Translations under genes and position numbers: made by a program
Assembly: GCA_903813345.2 (NCBI GenBank)
Contig: CAIIXF020000010.1
Span: 31,058,828-31,118,827 of the forward strand
Origin: Owenia fusiformis
Taxonomy: Eukaryota; Annelida; Polychaeta; Sabellida; Oweniidae
Length of the DNA stretch: 60,000 nt
Direction: 5' to 3'
The notes under the pieces: model-generated
Told to the model about the DNA's origin: nothing
Databases searched by the model: none
Seen by the model: only the letters and a program-made list of their open reading frames with translations
In this document: positions 46,278 to 58,312 of the stretch, piece by piece
How positions within the stretch are numbered: position 1 is the first letter of the stretch
How the letters are laid out: each line of letters opens with the position of its first letter

Positions 46278-48021
46278 CACTCCCCTCCATAAGTTTGGCA
46301 ACCTTTTTTCTCCATGGAACTACGTGTTAAAGCCTCTTTACGTTTGAATTTTAATTTACTTAACCGGCGATGAAATAACTTATAATATTGATGGAAACGT
46401 AACTTGACTTTATTTCCAATACCTCCAAATTTTCTCAATTTTTTTCCTGAATTACAATATGTCGAAAATTGATGATAAATTTGATGAATTTTTGAAAATC
46501 GTCATTCCCATGTAATCCAATGGGAAATGGAGGGTTCGGGGCAAATCAAAAATCAGGATATATTTTCAGTAAAAGATTCAGCAAAAAATATTTTTATATA
46601 GAAAATTGAATTGTCTAACTTTTTTGATCACTAAGTGTTTAATTTATTTGATGAATACTAAAGTTAAGCACTTCAAAGTCATTTTTGAAAATAATTTTTC
46701 GCCTCCTGTGTTATTTCAATGGGAGAGGTTTTTTGAAAAACAATTTTGACTTTAAAGGCCCATAACTTTGTTGAACCTGAAGAAACATATCAATTTTTTG
46801 TTAAATAAAGTTAGCAAATTCAATTGCAGTGCCTAACTCGTATTTTTTGCAAGGACTCGGATGGATGGTTATTCTGTCATATGACTTGCGGCAAACCTAC
46901 CCAGTCGAAATGTTGAGACATGCGCAGACCTCTATTTAGTGATATTTTCATTTCAAATATGGCGGCCAATCCGATGTCTGACGACCCTTACAAAGAATCT
47001 AGGCAGTTTGCAATTTTACCTCCTGTGAAATAACAAGTGAAATTTAGTCGTTGTTTTGTGTTTTATTATCATTCTGCATCGTAATTCTATGTGATGTGGT
47101 GTTGAAATGTCAGCAGAAATACATATCCATACGATAATCGAGTGAATCAGATAACAGATTTTTCGAAAACCCGTCTCGTGCTAAGAGTGTAAAAACTTGT
47201 ATTAACATGCTCAAAAGTGCCAATGAGCACATCAATGTCAAGCTAAATCAATGTTGTGTCTAAAACAGGTACCTGATCTACTCAAAACAGCTTGTCATTC
47301 ACGTATACACGCTTAGCAAACACCGCGAAATGATCTGAATCTTGGAATTTCGTTCCAGAGCTAGTAATGTTTGCTCCGGTCTTCGTCATAAGTGTCATCA
47401 GACTTCACGCATGCTCAGGAGAAAAACCATCAACCAATAACGTTTTATAAATCAATTTTGCGCATGCGCCTTACAACGGTAAAGAAATTCGTATTTATAA
47501 ACGAACCAATTTGAGATAACCCGATATCAGTCGGAGAAATCTGACGATCTACGAAACTCACTTCAAAAAATCAAATGCGGACTGACGGCGTATTCTACTA
47601 TGTTTGGATCTAAGATTTTCAGTATAGATAAAGTCTTTTATGATCTTTCGAATGAGGTAAGTCTCTAGTTCGAAAGACAATCGTATCAACTTGAACAAAA
47701 GTTGAGTTTTGACGAAAAATTTTAACATGCGCAGAAGTCCCATTTTCGTTGTACCATATTGACTGTACCATTTCCCATTGGTTAACATGGGAATGTCGAT
47801 TTTCAAAAATTCATCAAATCTATCATCAATTTTCGACCTATTGTAATTGAGGAAAAAAATTGAGAAAATTTGGAAGTATTGGAATTAAGGTCAAATTACG
47901 TTCCCATCAATAGTTTAAATATTTTCATTGCAGGTTAAGTAAATAAAAATTCAAAGGTAAAGAGGCTTTAACACGTAGTTCAATGGGGGAAAAAAGGTTG
48001 CCAAACTTATGGAGGGGGGTG
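46278..48021. mobile_element. CACTCCCCTCCA element, copy 2, with a separate insertion
   Basis: The termini CACTCCCCTCCATAAGTTTG and (inverted) CACCCCCCTCCATAAGTTTG are flanked by TA (46276-46277 and 48022-48023). Landmarks shared with copy 1 include TCGCCTCCTGTGTTATTTCA, TTGTTGAACCTGAAGAAAC and GTCATAT-GACTTGCGGCAAA. It lacks the mariner relic of copy 1 but carries an 864-bp insertion at 46902-47765. Confidence 0.85.
46902..47765. mobile_element. 864-bp element with TACC duplication
   Basis: The insertion is bounded by CAGTCGAAATG on the left and CATATTGACTG on the right, imperfect inverted termini. TACC lies at both sides (46898-46901 and 47766-47769), while copy 1 of the host element reads continuously through a single TACC. 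Both end regions contain ACATGCGCAGA. No transposase is visible. A 4-bp duplication is unusual; superfamily not assigned. Confidence 0.75.
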
Positions 48022-48023
48022 TA

Positions 48024-48765
48024 CTATATTCGCAGTTTGTGTTGCTTTTCATATGAAATTCACTGTGAAGTTCACTGTCTAGGATATTGTTAGGGACATT
48101 TACGTGTAGATATAAAAATATCTCGAAACTAGACCAGATATTTCTGAAACAATGTAAATATCAGTTTGTTCAAATTTCATCGCCTTCGTGTCGTACCTTA
48201 CCCCGCGCGTTCAGGTACAGCCCCTGTGAATAAAATTGTCCTGATCAGGTGCAAAAACTGTGATAACATCATAGCCACTAGATGGCATGATTCACTGGGT
48301 TGCCTTGTAGCGAGTTCACCAAAACAGCAATATGACCTACAATTTTACTATGTCGTCTATTATATACTAAATTCTATGTTCATCTTAATCCATAACTGTC
48401 AGGACATATTGATACTTTTCTAGGATGAAATTAAGTGTTTAGGATGAATACCTTTCAATTGGATGATGCGTAGATTAATCGGAATATAAAATTGACTGTC
48501 CATGATATTTCCAACATCACTGTAATACATCTAGTCTTTGGTTTTAATGAAAATGAGTAATTTTCACTAAAGTACTCACTGTAGTATTAACAAAAATTTT
48601 CATAAATGCTTAGTTCCTTTTGTAAATATTATATATATGAATATAAATATAGTGTCGTTTAGTTAATATAAGTTACCTTAACATACACATTCGGCCTGTA
48701 CGTGTTCCAGTAATTTCACGTTTACGTAGGGGATTTGAGAAATATTTATTTAACATTTGTCAAAA
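48024..48765. other. Non-coding stretch
   Basis: No supported gene. An 85-codon frame at 48166 has no motif. Confidence 0.35.
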
Positions 48766-48770
48766 TACTT

Positions 48771-49617
48771 AGTACAGGGTGTTCAAAAAACGCAACCCAA
48801 AGAAATCACTATATTTTGAAAAATACTGGTTCAATTATGTTCATATTTTCAAGAAATAAAGAATGTAAAGAGTGTATGTATAGCTCCTGTAAATGGTAAG
48901 TTGAAAAACATGATGTCTTGGACACCTGCTCAAAAGACACTTGTACTAGGAAAATACGAAAAACACAGTCAGGAGTGACTGCAACCGGAAAAAACGAAAC
49001 ATCGTCCTAATAATAGTGTTTTGGCTCTTAAAATTTGGCACAAATCATCTTCATTCACTGTATGGTAAATCTGTAGAGAGAAATCAAAATCACTTCAGGG
49101 ACTTTACAGTCATGGTCGATATGCTTTCAAATCGCAGTCAAACGGCCTGGTTCAGGGAGACTTAAGAAGGCATTTTGACCATGACTGTAAAGCCCTGGAG
49201 TGATTTTGATGAAACTCCACAAATTCACCACGCATTGAATGAGAAGTGCCAAAACACTATGGTTAGAAAGTTATTTGGTTTTATTGCTGTGGCAGTCACA
49301 TCTGACTGCGTTTTCATATTTTCCTAGTACAACTGCCATTTGAGCTAGTGTCCAAGGCATCATGTTTTATAACTTACTTACAACAGGAGCTATACATACA
49401 CAGTCTCTTCATTCTTTTCCTGAAAAAATGAACATAATTGAATTAGTATTTTCCAAGATATAGTGATTTTCCGTTCACGTTTTTCGTATTTTGATAGTAC
49501 AACTGTCATTTGAGCAAGTTTCCAAGACATCATGTTTTACAACTACCTAACATGAACACAATTGGATTAGTATTTTCCAAGATATAGCGATTTCTTTGGG
49601 TTGCGTTTTTTTGTACT
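48771..49617. mobile_element. About 850-bp palindromic element, AAAAAACGCAACCC ends
   Basis: The left end AAAAAACGCAACCCAAAGAA is mirrored by TTCTTTGGGTTGCGTTTTTT at the right. Inner blocks pair around a centre near 49140: ACTTTACAGTCATGGTC with GACCATGACTGTAAAG, and AAATCATCTTCATTCA with TTGAATGAG sequence. Part of the right arm is duplicated at about 49430-49500. It is non-coding. TA-like flanks (GTACA and TGTAC) are suggestive only. Confidence 0.7.
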
Positions 49618-49619
49618 AA

Positions 49620-50710
49620 TATGTTCAAAAACTTAATCGGAATGTTTAAATACATCGGAGTGTCAAAATACTTAGTTAGTTTGTTTAAAAACCTAATAAA
49701 TGTATGTTCAAAACGTAGGTGAGCCAAGGGCGTTACAATACCCGGGAATTTATCGGTTCGTGCAGTACTTGTTTGTGATAGCGCCATCTGCAGGTCACTG
49801 TGGTTATAGCCTACATAATACGGGGTAGGATATAGGGAATTCGGTGCAGTTTCTATCCGTCGATTACGCTATGAATTGAAGCAAGTGTGACCACTTTATC
49901 CACTTAAACAATTTGATAATTGATTAAATCGTTAAACAAAATCGATAAACACGTCATACACTTCCCATCTCCTTAGAAATTAGCATGTATTTATCGGATT
50001 GTGTTTTCGGACGATGCTCGACCCAGACCACTAGGGAAATCCTTATGCTAATTAGTATGACGTCATATTTTCCTGGGGAATCCTAGATTTCAAAGCCTCG
50101 GTCTTTTATTGTGTCAAATGTAAACGTTCTTTTGCAGACAGAAAATTGACAGATTAGCTTTTAACTTTCAGCTTTGATGTTTAAATATTCTATATTTCTT
50201 CCGGACTTCTTGCTGAATATCATATAATGTTATAACTTGATTTGGAATTTGGACGATTACCTGATTGATCCTTTTTGAAATTTTGATTTTGATTCACGAT
50301 TGATTGGCAAGAAAAATAATTCCTACTGTTTTCCAGCTAAATGTTACAGCATAAATTATAATAAGTGGGAAGTAGAATAAAGGATGGGCGGGGCCAGGGG
50401 ATTGGTGGCCCTACCAGCCCCACCAATATTCACACGCATACACATAAGAGACAAACACACCCAGGCTCCAGGCCGTGATGGAAATATAAAACTATTTAGG
50501 GCACAAAATGGTATTTAATAGACCGATTTGTAGTGAGTCCGCCATGTATTGAAGGTAAAACAATCTGCATTATTGTTACTTCTATCAATACATGGATTGT
50601 GCAATGGAAAAGCAATGGCACAATCAAAAATGTGCATATCAATCGTGAATATCTCTCGGTTCAAAGCTTAATTCCAACTGAATCGAGTCAAAATATGTTT
50701 CTGAATAACA
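49620..50710. other. Non-coding stretch
   Basis: No gene is supported. A 50533-50781 frame runs into the left LTR and has no motif. Confidence 0.35.
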
Positions 50711-50714
50711 GTTA

Positions 50715-51694
50715 TGTAACAACCCTGGGTTGTTACTTTTTATATTTCATGCCCAGTTTAATTATTTCATATAGCTGTTAATGTAAATATTTGTATTTCA
50801 CTTTATTGTAAGGTTTAAAGGTCATTTAAACTTTTTATAACTTTTGAATTTGGTGCCAGAAACTTAAGCCTAGTTTAGATTAGCCAATCAGAGCACGTCT
50901 TAGAAAAGCGTTAAGAGCGCACATGGAGAATTCAGAAGATTGTCATTTTTTATATTGTGCGGATTATAATCGTCTTAAATGTAGGACTTAAGGTCCTAAG
51001 ATAGGATAGGATATGATTCTGTTAACAGTAAATGGCCTAAGATAAGATAGATCAAGTTAAATAGGGTAAGGAAGTTAGTATTGAACAGAGATAGACGGCT
51101 AAGTCAAGTGACCTAATTTCGCAAACGTTGAGATTCTACATCATTTCTTAGTTGCTATCGTTGATTCCAATCAGATATATGTTCAGGAATATGTCTCATT
51201 TTGTTCTGTGAATATTACCAGCTTAGGGTAGCATACTAATTTTGCAAGGTTTTAGTTGAAGATATTCATAACCATGTGTGTACTTTTATCAGTTTGAATA
51301 TTTGTCAAAAGGTGGCACTAGAGTAGTTGTGTGTATTATATACATGTAAGGTCAGATTGGTAATAAGATTGAAAACTGTTTTGTTAGGTATTTACAGTAT
51401 CTTGTTTGATATACCATCTGAAGGACCTTAGTTTCATTGTAAAAACTCATTGTACATATTTCATACTTTTAGTTGGTTACATAATATATATATTTTAATT
51501 CAAATCATATTTTATGTTATTATTGAGATCAGTGTGACAGTTAGTTGTCAGTAGAGCAGATTAAAATTCATAACAACCAACACACTCCCTAGTCAAGGCC
51601 ATATATACGCTACCACAGAAATTTCAAGTATATTTAAACATCTTGTACTTTTTATAACGTCACGGCTAGGCGAGTGTGACCCCCGGTTGTTACA
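50715..51694 (+). repeat. 5' LTR
   Basis: 980 bp, TG...CA ends. It differs from the 3' LTR by scattered substitutions and a few small indels, including about 20 bp present only in the 3' copy near 54232-54252. The pair therefore inserted some time ago. Confidence 0.92.
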
Positions 51695-51906
51695 CTGGTT
51701 GGCAGCGTCGGGATTTTGTTAGGTTCTGCCCTATCAAGACCCACATTTTTGTATTTTTCAAGACCCACATTTTTGTATTTTTAGCAAAGCTTGTATTTTT
51801 CTCCAATATTGTAGTTGTTACATTTCAAGTCAGGTATTTTCATAATCCGTTAGGACAGTTAGAATTTATTGTACACATTTGAGACGATTTAATCAATAGC
51901 ACAACA

Positions 51907-52839
51907 ATGGGTATAAATCTTTCTCCAGCCTCTAGTAGTGAAAGTGGACTTATTCAACCAGCAATTAAACTAAACACTTATGATGGCACTGATTCGTTTG
52001 AGGACTATATTACCCAGTTTGACATCATATCATCATTCCTCAAATGGGACAACGATACAAAAGTTGCATATCTCGTATCATGTTTAAGGGACAGAGCACT
52101 TTCTGTACTTTGTGCTATGAACTCCGCAGATAGACAGGATTATTCTAAAATTGTTCGCAACATCTCCATCTACTGTGACAATTCTCTACAGCATACATTT
52201 GAGTTCTACCTTAAGAAGCTGCAAAACCGAGTACGTTTGCCAGGTGAAACCCTCACTGAACTGGCACATGATATCAAACGCTTATCCCGAGGAGCATTTG
52301 GGGACAATCAATACAGAGATATTATTGCTGTGCAAACATTTATTGACGCAATTGATGATATTGACTTAAGCTGGAGTATCTGCTCTAAAAACCCAGAGAA
52401 TATTGAGGAAGCCCTAACAACTGGACTGCAATATGAAAGTCATTTCAAAGTTAAAGAAACAATGAAACAAACGCCTGTTATTTCTGACAATGTTCTAATC
52501 GAAACTGAACATTCTTCGCAATGTAATGCTACAGTGAGCTACAAACACATGAAAAATGACAATGACCAAAAGCAGCATGTTACCGGAGGGAGAGTTGATT
52601 CAAAGAGGAATCCGCCAGCTTTAAACAAAGCCATTGAAAGGACCCCTTCTGCTAAGAATGAACAATCAAATATTGATGATAACTGTATATTACATGTACC
52701 TGGCTATAACGTGAACTGTAAAGATAGGTCTCATTCATATAAACGTAAGAAACACTTATGCTACAACTGTGCTTCAGCTACACATATATATAGGAACTGT
52801 CCGTTTAAATGTGTTCCTGTGACTGGGACCCTGACATAA
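51907..52839 (+). CDS. Gag-like protein of the LTR element
   Basis: A 310-aa intact frame starting 212 bp after the LTR. Residues 20-160 have the Gypsy-type Gag capsid pattern (KLNTYDGTDSFEDYITQFD, then LVSCLRDRALSVL and LPGETLTELAHDIKRL). Near the C-terminus is a single zinc knuckle CYNCASATHIYRNC, a perfect C-x2-C-x4-H-x4-C. It should form particles and bind RNA. The frame ends 34 codons before any further motif would be expected. No pol frame follows in any phase. Confidence 0.88.
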   Translation: MGINLSPASSSESGLIQPAIKLNTYDGTDSFEDYITQFDIISSFLKWDNDTKVAYLVSCLRDRALSVLCAMNSADRQDYSKIVRNISIYCDNSLQHTFEFYLKKLQNRVRLPGETLTELAHDIKRLSRGAFGDNQYRDIIAVQTFIDAIDDIDLSWSICSKNPENIEEALTTGLQYESHFKVKETMKQTPVISDNVLIETEHSSQCNATVSYKHMKNDNDQKQHVTGGRVDSKRNPPALNKAIERTPSAKNEQSNIDDNCILHVPGYNVNCKDRSHSYKRKKHLCYNCASATHIYRNCPFKCVPVTGTLT

Positions 52840-53618
52840 CTACTAAATCGAAGTCATCGTGGATTATGCTGAAAAATCCCGAAAATGTGCTGTATTTCGC
52901 CATTGGATTGTGTAACCATTAGTGATATATTATATAGTGAAGGCAAGTGTATGTTGATTACACTGCCCATATAAATAAATATAGCTGAATAATTTCAACA
53001 ATATGGATCATCAATCCGTGCATCATCTTCGTTCTCAGCTCATGTCATCAATCATCATTGTGTATATACTGAACCTGTATGTGACATCTACACTTAGACA
53101 GTATTGCGTTTTTGACCGATGATCTATCAGCTGGTCTGATATTGGAAGGAGTGCACGCCTTCCATCTTTGGGATGAAACTTACTTTAATAACTGTCGCTG
53201 TACCATATATTAACATTATGAAGAGGACATCTACATCAGTGACAATCCAGCTAGAGACTGAGCTCAGAGACTGTTAATCTTTGACAATTTGTAGTGATCC
53301 AGTATTTTGCATATATTTTGTATTAACATGTATTTTTTGTCCCTATAAACATAAAGTACAGGTTTAACATGTACATTTGGTACTTTAATATAATCTGATG
53401 CTATGTTGATTAATGGTATGTCACACAGCATTTGTGTAAAACATTTTATACTGCTACTTTGTTTTGAGACATTGTGTCTTATGTAATTTTCACTGAGCTT
53501 GTGGCTTATATATAAGTATTGTACCACATGATATATGTATTAAGTCCTCTATGTATCGATTTTATACTTTTGTTCAAGCGTAAATCGAGGACGATTTCTT
53601 TTTCAAAGAAGGGGGCAG
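52840..53618 (+). other. Non-coding internal region of the LTR element
   Basis: 780 bp where pol would be. No RT, protease or integrase motif is readable in any + frame. It ends with the polypurine tract at about 53604-53618. Confidence 0.7.
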
Positions 53619-54623
53619 TGTAACAACCCTGGGTAGTTACTTTTTATATTTCATGCCCAGTTTAATTATTTCATATAGCTGTTAATGTAAATATTTGTAT
53701 TTCACTTTATTGTAAGGTTTAAAGGTCATTTAAACTTTTTATAACTTTTGAATTTGGTGCCAAAAACTTAAGCCTAGTTTAGATTAGCCAATCAGAGCAC
53801 GTCTTAGAAAAGCGTTAGGAGGCGCACATGGAGAATTCAGAAGATTGTCATTTTTTATATTGTGCAGATTATAATCGTCTTAAATGTAGGACTTAAGGTC
53901 CTAAGATAGGATAGGATATGATTCTGTTAACAGTAAATGGCCTAGGATAAGATAGATCAAGTTAAATAGGGTAAGGAAGTTAGTATTGAACAGAGATAGA
54001 CGGCTAAGTCAAGTGACCTAATTTCGCAAACTTTGAGATTCTACATCATTTCTTAGTTGCTATCGTTGATTCCAATCAGATATATTCAGAATTATGTCTC
54101 CTTTTGTTCAGTGAATATTACCAGCTTAGGGTAGCATACTAATTTTGCAAGGTTTTAGTTGAAGATAGATATTCATAACCATGTGTGTACTTTTATCAGT
54201 TTGAATATTTGCCAAAAGGTGGCACTGGTGTTGTGGAGCATCTACATGTAGTAGTTGTGTGTATTATATACATGTAAGGTCAGATTGGTAATAAGATTGA
54301 AAACTGTTTTGTTAGATATTTACAGTAATCTTGTTTGATATACCATCTGAAGGACCTTAGTTTCATTGTAAAAACTCATTGTACATATTTCATACTTTTA
54401 GTTGGTTACATAATATATATATTTTAATTCAAGTCATATTTTATGTTATTATTGAGATCAGTGTGACAGTTAGTTGTCAGTAGAGCAGATTAAAATTCAT
54501 AACAACCAACACACTCCCTAGTCAAGGCCATATATACGCTACCACAGAAATTTCAAGTATATTTAAACATCTTGCACTTTTTATAACGTCACGGCTAGGC
54601 GAGTGTGACCCCCGGTTGTTACA
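53619..54623 (+). repeat. 3' LTR
   Basis: 1005 bp, same ends as the 5' LTR, directly after the purine tract. Confidence 0.92.
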
Positions 54624-54698
54624 GTTATACATTATAAGATCGCAAACTCTTACAAATTATCAGCCGAATGGCTAATTTTCAACGTTAAATGTCCTTAA

Positions 54699-55209
54699 AG
54701 CCCGGTATACACCAATGGGGCAAAATCCCACTTGCCCCATCGAGTCCCATCTTGCCCCATCGAATCCCAATTTGCCCCATCGAATCCCACGAAGTCCCAT
54801 GGGACCTTGATGACTTTGCCCCATCGTGCCCCATGGAGTCCCATCAAGCCCCATGGAGTCCCATCAAATCCCACCGTGCCCCATTGGTGTATGTCGGGCT
54901 TCACACAACACGTCATATGATCGAAAATCCCACGATGCCCCATGGAAAGAATGAACATGTTCATTCTCGATGGGACTTCGTGGGATTTTGCCCCATCTTG
55001 CCCCATCGAGTCCCACCGAGTCCCACGTGGGACTTCATGGGACCTCATGGGACCTCGTGGGACTCGATGGGGCAAGATGGGGCAAAATCCCACGGAGTCC
55101 CATGGAGTCCCACGAACATCATGGGGCAAAATCCCAAAAGGTCCCTCGAGGTCCCACGCAATGTTAAGTCTATGGAGGTCCCAACTTGCCCCATTGGTGT
55201 ATACCGGGC
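54699..55209. mobile_element. TTAA-flanked element filled with GCCCCAT/GTCCCA repeats
   Basis: The termini GCCCGGTATACACCAATGGG and their complement lie at 54700 and 55190-55209, next to TTAA (54695-54698 and 55210-55213). This suggests a piggyBac-like target. The interior is dozens of TTGCCCCATCGAGTCCCA-type words in both orientations. A third terminus-like copy (CCATTGGTGTATGTCGGGC) at 54880-54900 shows that the left 200 bp is itself a complete smaller unit. AGAATGAACATGTTCATTCT is a perfect 20-bp palindrome at about 54947-54966. Open frames here (up to 174 codons) are repeat translations. Confidence 0.75.
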
Positions 55210-55213
55210 TTAA

Positions 55214-56040
55214 GACAACAGCCCTGGGTCGCGCCTATGACGAAAATAAGCTTGAATATCCCTCCCCTAAATAATATTGATAATCACATTTATGCGTGCG
55301 CGCGCAGCTCGTCCACTGAACGAAACGCCACTTCCCGCTGAAATCACCGGGTATTGATCTTTCCCTTGGGTGAGCTATGCTCTTTTGTCAGTGTGACGTA
55401 AAGGGGTCACTGTTTTTTGTTTTGTTTTTTTAGCTTTCTCTCGAACATTGGAAGAAAGAAACACATTTTCATGAAGTCATTCTCCGTAATACAGTAATAG
55501 GTTTGATTTTTTATAAAACAAATACTATTTTCTTTATCTTCATCAATGAAGAGATAGGTATTGATATGGTGAACTGAATTCAACAATGTTTTTCTCTTAA
55601 ACCAATTATCGAAAACCTCATGTTGTAAAATCACAAAAAGTGAAATATCTTTTCTTGTATTGGGTAGATAATATTTTCTTTTACTGGTAATACTTTAATT
55701 TGTATAACTATCAGATACATAAGGGTAATATGAAAAGTGAACTCCTAGAACTGATGAATATTCAAGTTTAAGGGAATTTTGTAATACCCTGCAATGTTAT
55801 TTCCCCGAATTAGCAACCTGGTGGCGAAACTGGTAACTGCCTACTCGCATCTGAGTAATTGAATAGATTATTTAGTCAATAAGTCAATCGATTTTAATTA
55901 TACAAATATAGTGCAAATAGAGTTCTTAGCCTGTGTGAATATTTTTATTCAATTTTGATTTCACAAATAAGAGCAGTTTCAAATGGCATTTACTTAATTT
56001 TGAAAATCATTTAAAGTTCTTAACCTGTCCGGACAGGAAA
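55214..56040. other. Non-coding stretch downstream of the lectin
   Basis: Contains a repeat at about 55549-55610 related to 6083-6125 and 7350-7425. The lectin polyadenylation signal is at 55944-55949. Confidence 0.4.
55944..55949 (-). terminator. Candidate polyadenylation signal of the lectin
   Basis: TTTATT on the + strand (AATAAA on the minus strand), 104 bp past the lectin stop. Confidence 0.45.
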
Positions 56041-56052
56041 CGCTACGCAGTT

Positions 56053-56568
56053 CTATTGGACTTTCATTTCACAAATGTAGTACAACTTATAGTCGCAATT
56101 CCAATTATGAAAAAGAAAGTCGTCGCCACCATAGAGTATAACACACTTCTGAACATTAAGAGCATTCGGCTGATTAGGTCTCCACGGGGCAAACGAGATT
56201 GGCTTTGTCTTCCATGATGGACCACCTATCCACTGCCAGCCGCCGTTAAACAGTATACCACCGACAAAAAATGTATCTCCGTCTACGGGGTGACTATTTC
56301 CAACAAAACCTCTTCCTTTAATCTCTCTCCTCAGATAATCGAGCTCTGCTTGCGTTTCTATAGCGGCAAGATTTGCATCCATCATTGAACAAACTGAGAG
56401 AGCATCGTACCACGTGATCTTATCGGATGTAACGAAGTTATAGCAGGAACCCAGGTCGGGGTTGTAGATGAAATTCAAAGGACAAACTGATCTCCGGTTG
56501 CAAGTATCTTGAGCTCCTTGCACGGTACCCAGTATAATGACGGCCACACAGAGCAAAATTCTTGTCAT
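56053..56568 (-). CDS. Secreted C-type lectin
   Basis: 171 aa in one exon. Residues 1-18 are a signal peptide (MTRILLCVAVIILGTVQG). A single C-type lectin domain follows, with Cys at about 23, 29, 42, 60, 142, 158 and 166, a WIGG core (residues 113-116), a QPN motif (133-135) in the place of the sugar-specifying EPN/QPD, and the ending YYICE. The usual WND calcium motif is reduced to W-N-C (156-158), so the second half of the calcium site is incomplete. Secreted lectins of this kind serve immunity or adhesion in invertebrates; sugar binding here is uncertain. A splice-like TTTTTCCAG lies 12 bp upstream of the ATG (56582-56590, minus strand), so an untranslated first exon probably exists upstream. 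Confidence 0.9.
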   Translation of the reverse strand: MTRILLCVAVIILGTVQGAQDTCNRRSVCPLNFIYNPDLGSCYNFVTSDKITWYDALSVCSMMDANLAAIETQAELDYLRREIKGRGFVGNSHPVDGDTFFVGGILFNGGWQWIGGPSWKTKPISFAPWRPNQPNALNVQKCVILYGGDDFLFHNWNCDYKLYYICEMKVQ

Positions 56569-56599
56569 TTTGGAATATTACCTGGAAAAACATGAAATC

Positions 56600-58310
56600 A
56601 TTTGTCCACAACAATGCACTCTCTATACAATGGGTACGTTGTCAATCGTCATCTAATATACACTTGCATCTACAATTATCGCTTGATTATTCAGTAGTTT
56701 CAGTAACTTTGTGTACAAGAGGCAGATGAAAAATACAAGAGGCGGCATTCAAATTAACCAATTTTACGCTCCCGACAATGCAAATTCTTGTTATTTTAGA
56801 GTCCATGGACTGAAAGAAAGATGTCCAAGGTTTGTCAAAGTCATTTCCACGTGTGATGTGGCAAGACATGGGCTCCACAAAATAACGCCTGGAACTGTGG
56901 AATGACTAGGGCAACTTATATAGATGCCATTTACCTTTTATAAAATAACTTACCCTTACACAGGTTGCATTTCACAAATCCAAATGCACCTGTTGAATTG
57001 AACACTTTTGATATAAATCAAAATCTTGAATTGTCATTATTAAAATGAGTGATGTATACATAGATGATTCACTTGTGATTATGTGTATATCAGATTCATT
57101 TTAGTTTTTTTAACACCTCCAGAGGGTCCAGGGTGTTCCAAAAGTAACAGGACTGGTGCTGGTATTTTGTTAAATATACACCAATTGTCTTCAAAATTTT
57201 ACAGAATGTACCTTCATGTTTTGTAACTAAAATTGCTGAATTACATGATTTTGGTCGAAACTGATTTAGAAATCGGCCGATGACTACTCATCGGCCAGCG
57301 CCCGGTGCATATATGGCCTAGGCATTAGAGAGAGACCGAGGTGGGAGATATCCCCCTCCCATCTACACCAAACTTGTTCTCACTACGCTTTCGAAAATTG
57401 CCTGAAAGGCCTCCTCACACATTATTAAGGAAAACATATCTACACATTTTGCGCATTTAACCATTTGATAACATATTGTGGATCTTATCTTAATTTGTTA
57501 ATGTGAATTCGCACCTTCATTTGCATGGAATACTTTGATGAAATCCTTTTTTGATGATCTTTGTTATAATGCTGATGTTTGGCTAAGCTTCGAAATTCCA
57601 AATTGAATAGCCTACTAAGGATACCATGTTGTAAATATTGTTTTCTTTATAATATATTGAGCTAGGACTGCTCAAACAAATTCGCTTTTTGTAGCTACAA
57701 GTATTTAATTTCAATAGATGATAAACTTCTCAATATAAGAAATTACCCTCATAAGACATTGTTGCAAGGTGTGTTGCAATTTATGTGGCACCCCGCATTC
57801 CCGGGGCCGCATTATGTATTCTCGAAGAAAGCCATCATTATAAACCATGACATCTCATTTCTTCTAAGCCCTGTGTTTCAGGTGAAACAGAAAGATGCTA
57901 TCAGAATGGACGAAAGCATATATTTGCATTGATGGTGTATAGATAGTTATTTTATATAGTGTTTTTAGTTGTACGTGGAAACCTATTCTAACCAGGAAGG
58001 ATATTTTTCAAGATCCTAAAGTTGCAATTTTCGTTATTGTGTTTCATTGTAAAGACGCACCCGTGAAAGTGTGTCGCTGGTATAAAGGCGTACCGTAGTT
58101 CTAAGATACACGTTTTTTAACTTGTACCTGAACGTGTAGAATTATGGACCTGATGGATTTTTCTCCCTTTTGTACTGTTAATACTTGGCCGGTTGAGTAT
58201 ATAAAGGTATACATGTCCCAGCTTTTGGTAAGTGGGGGGTCAAACCTCCCCCCTCCCCATCCACACATACACCTTTTATCATGCTTTAGTAACTTCGCAT
58301 TATAATTACA
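56600..58310. other. Non-coding stretch upstream of the lectin
   Basis: A mariner-type terminus CAGGGTGTTCCAAAAGTAAC lies alone at about 57131, and a fragment of the 20586-20725 MITE family at about 57270-57305. No gene is supported. A 64-codon frame at 56711 has no motif. Confidence 0.4.
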
Positions 58311-58312
58311 AG

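Larger units (their letters stand above)
50715..54623 (+). mobile_element. gag-only LTR retrotransposon
   Basis: Two near-identical LTRs (50715-51694 and 53619-54623) both begin TGTAACAACCCTGGG and end GGTTGTTACA. A 4-bp GTTA duplication lies at 50711-50714 and 54624-54627. A primer-binding-like site (TGGTTGGCAGCGTCGGGA) follows the left LTR, and a purine tract AAAGAAGGGGGCAG precedes the right one. The internal 1.92 kb encodes only a Gag. There is no protease, RT, RNase H or integrase, so it must rely on proteins from another element. Confidence 0.92.

Noticed and set aside
54689-55274. Several open frames up to 174 codons on both strands
   Set aside because: They are translations of the GCCCCAT/GTCCCA repeat words, open in several frames at once.
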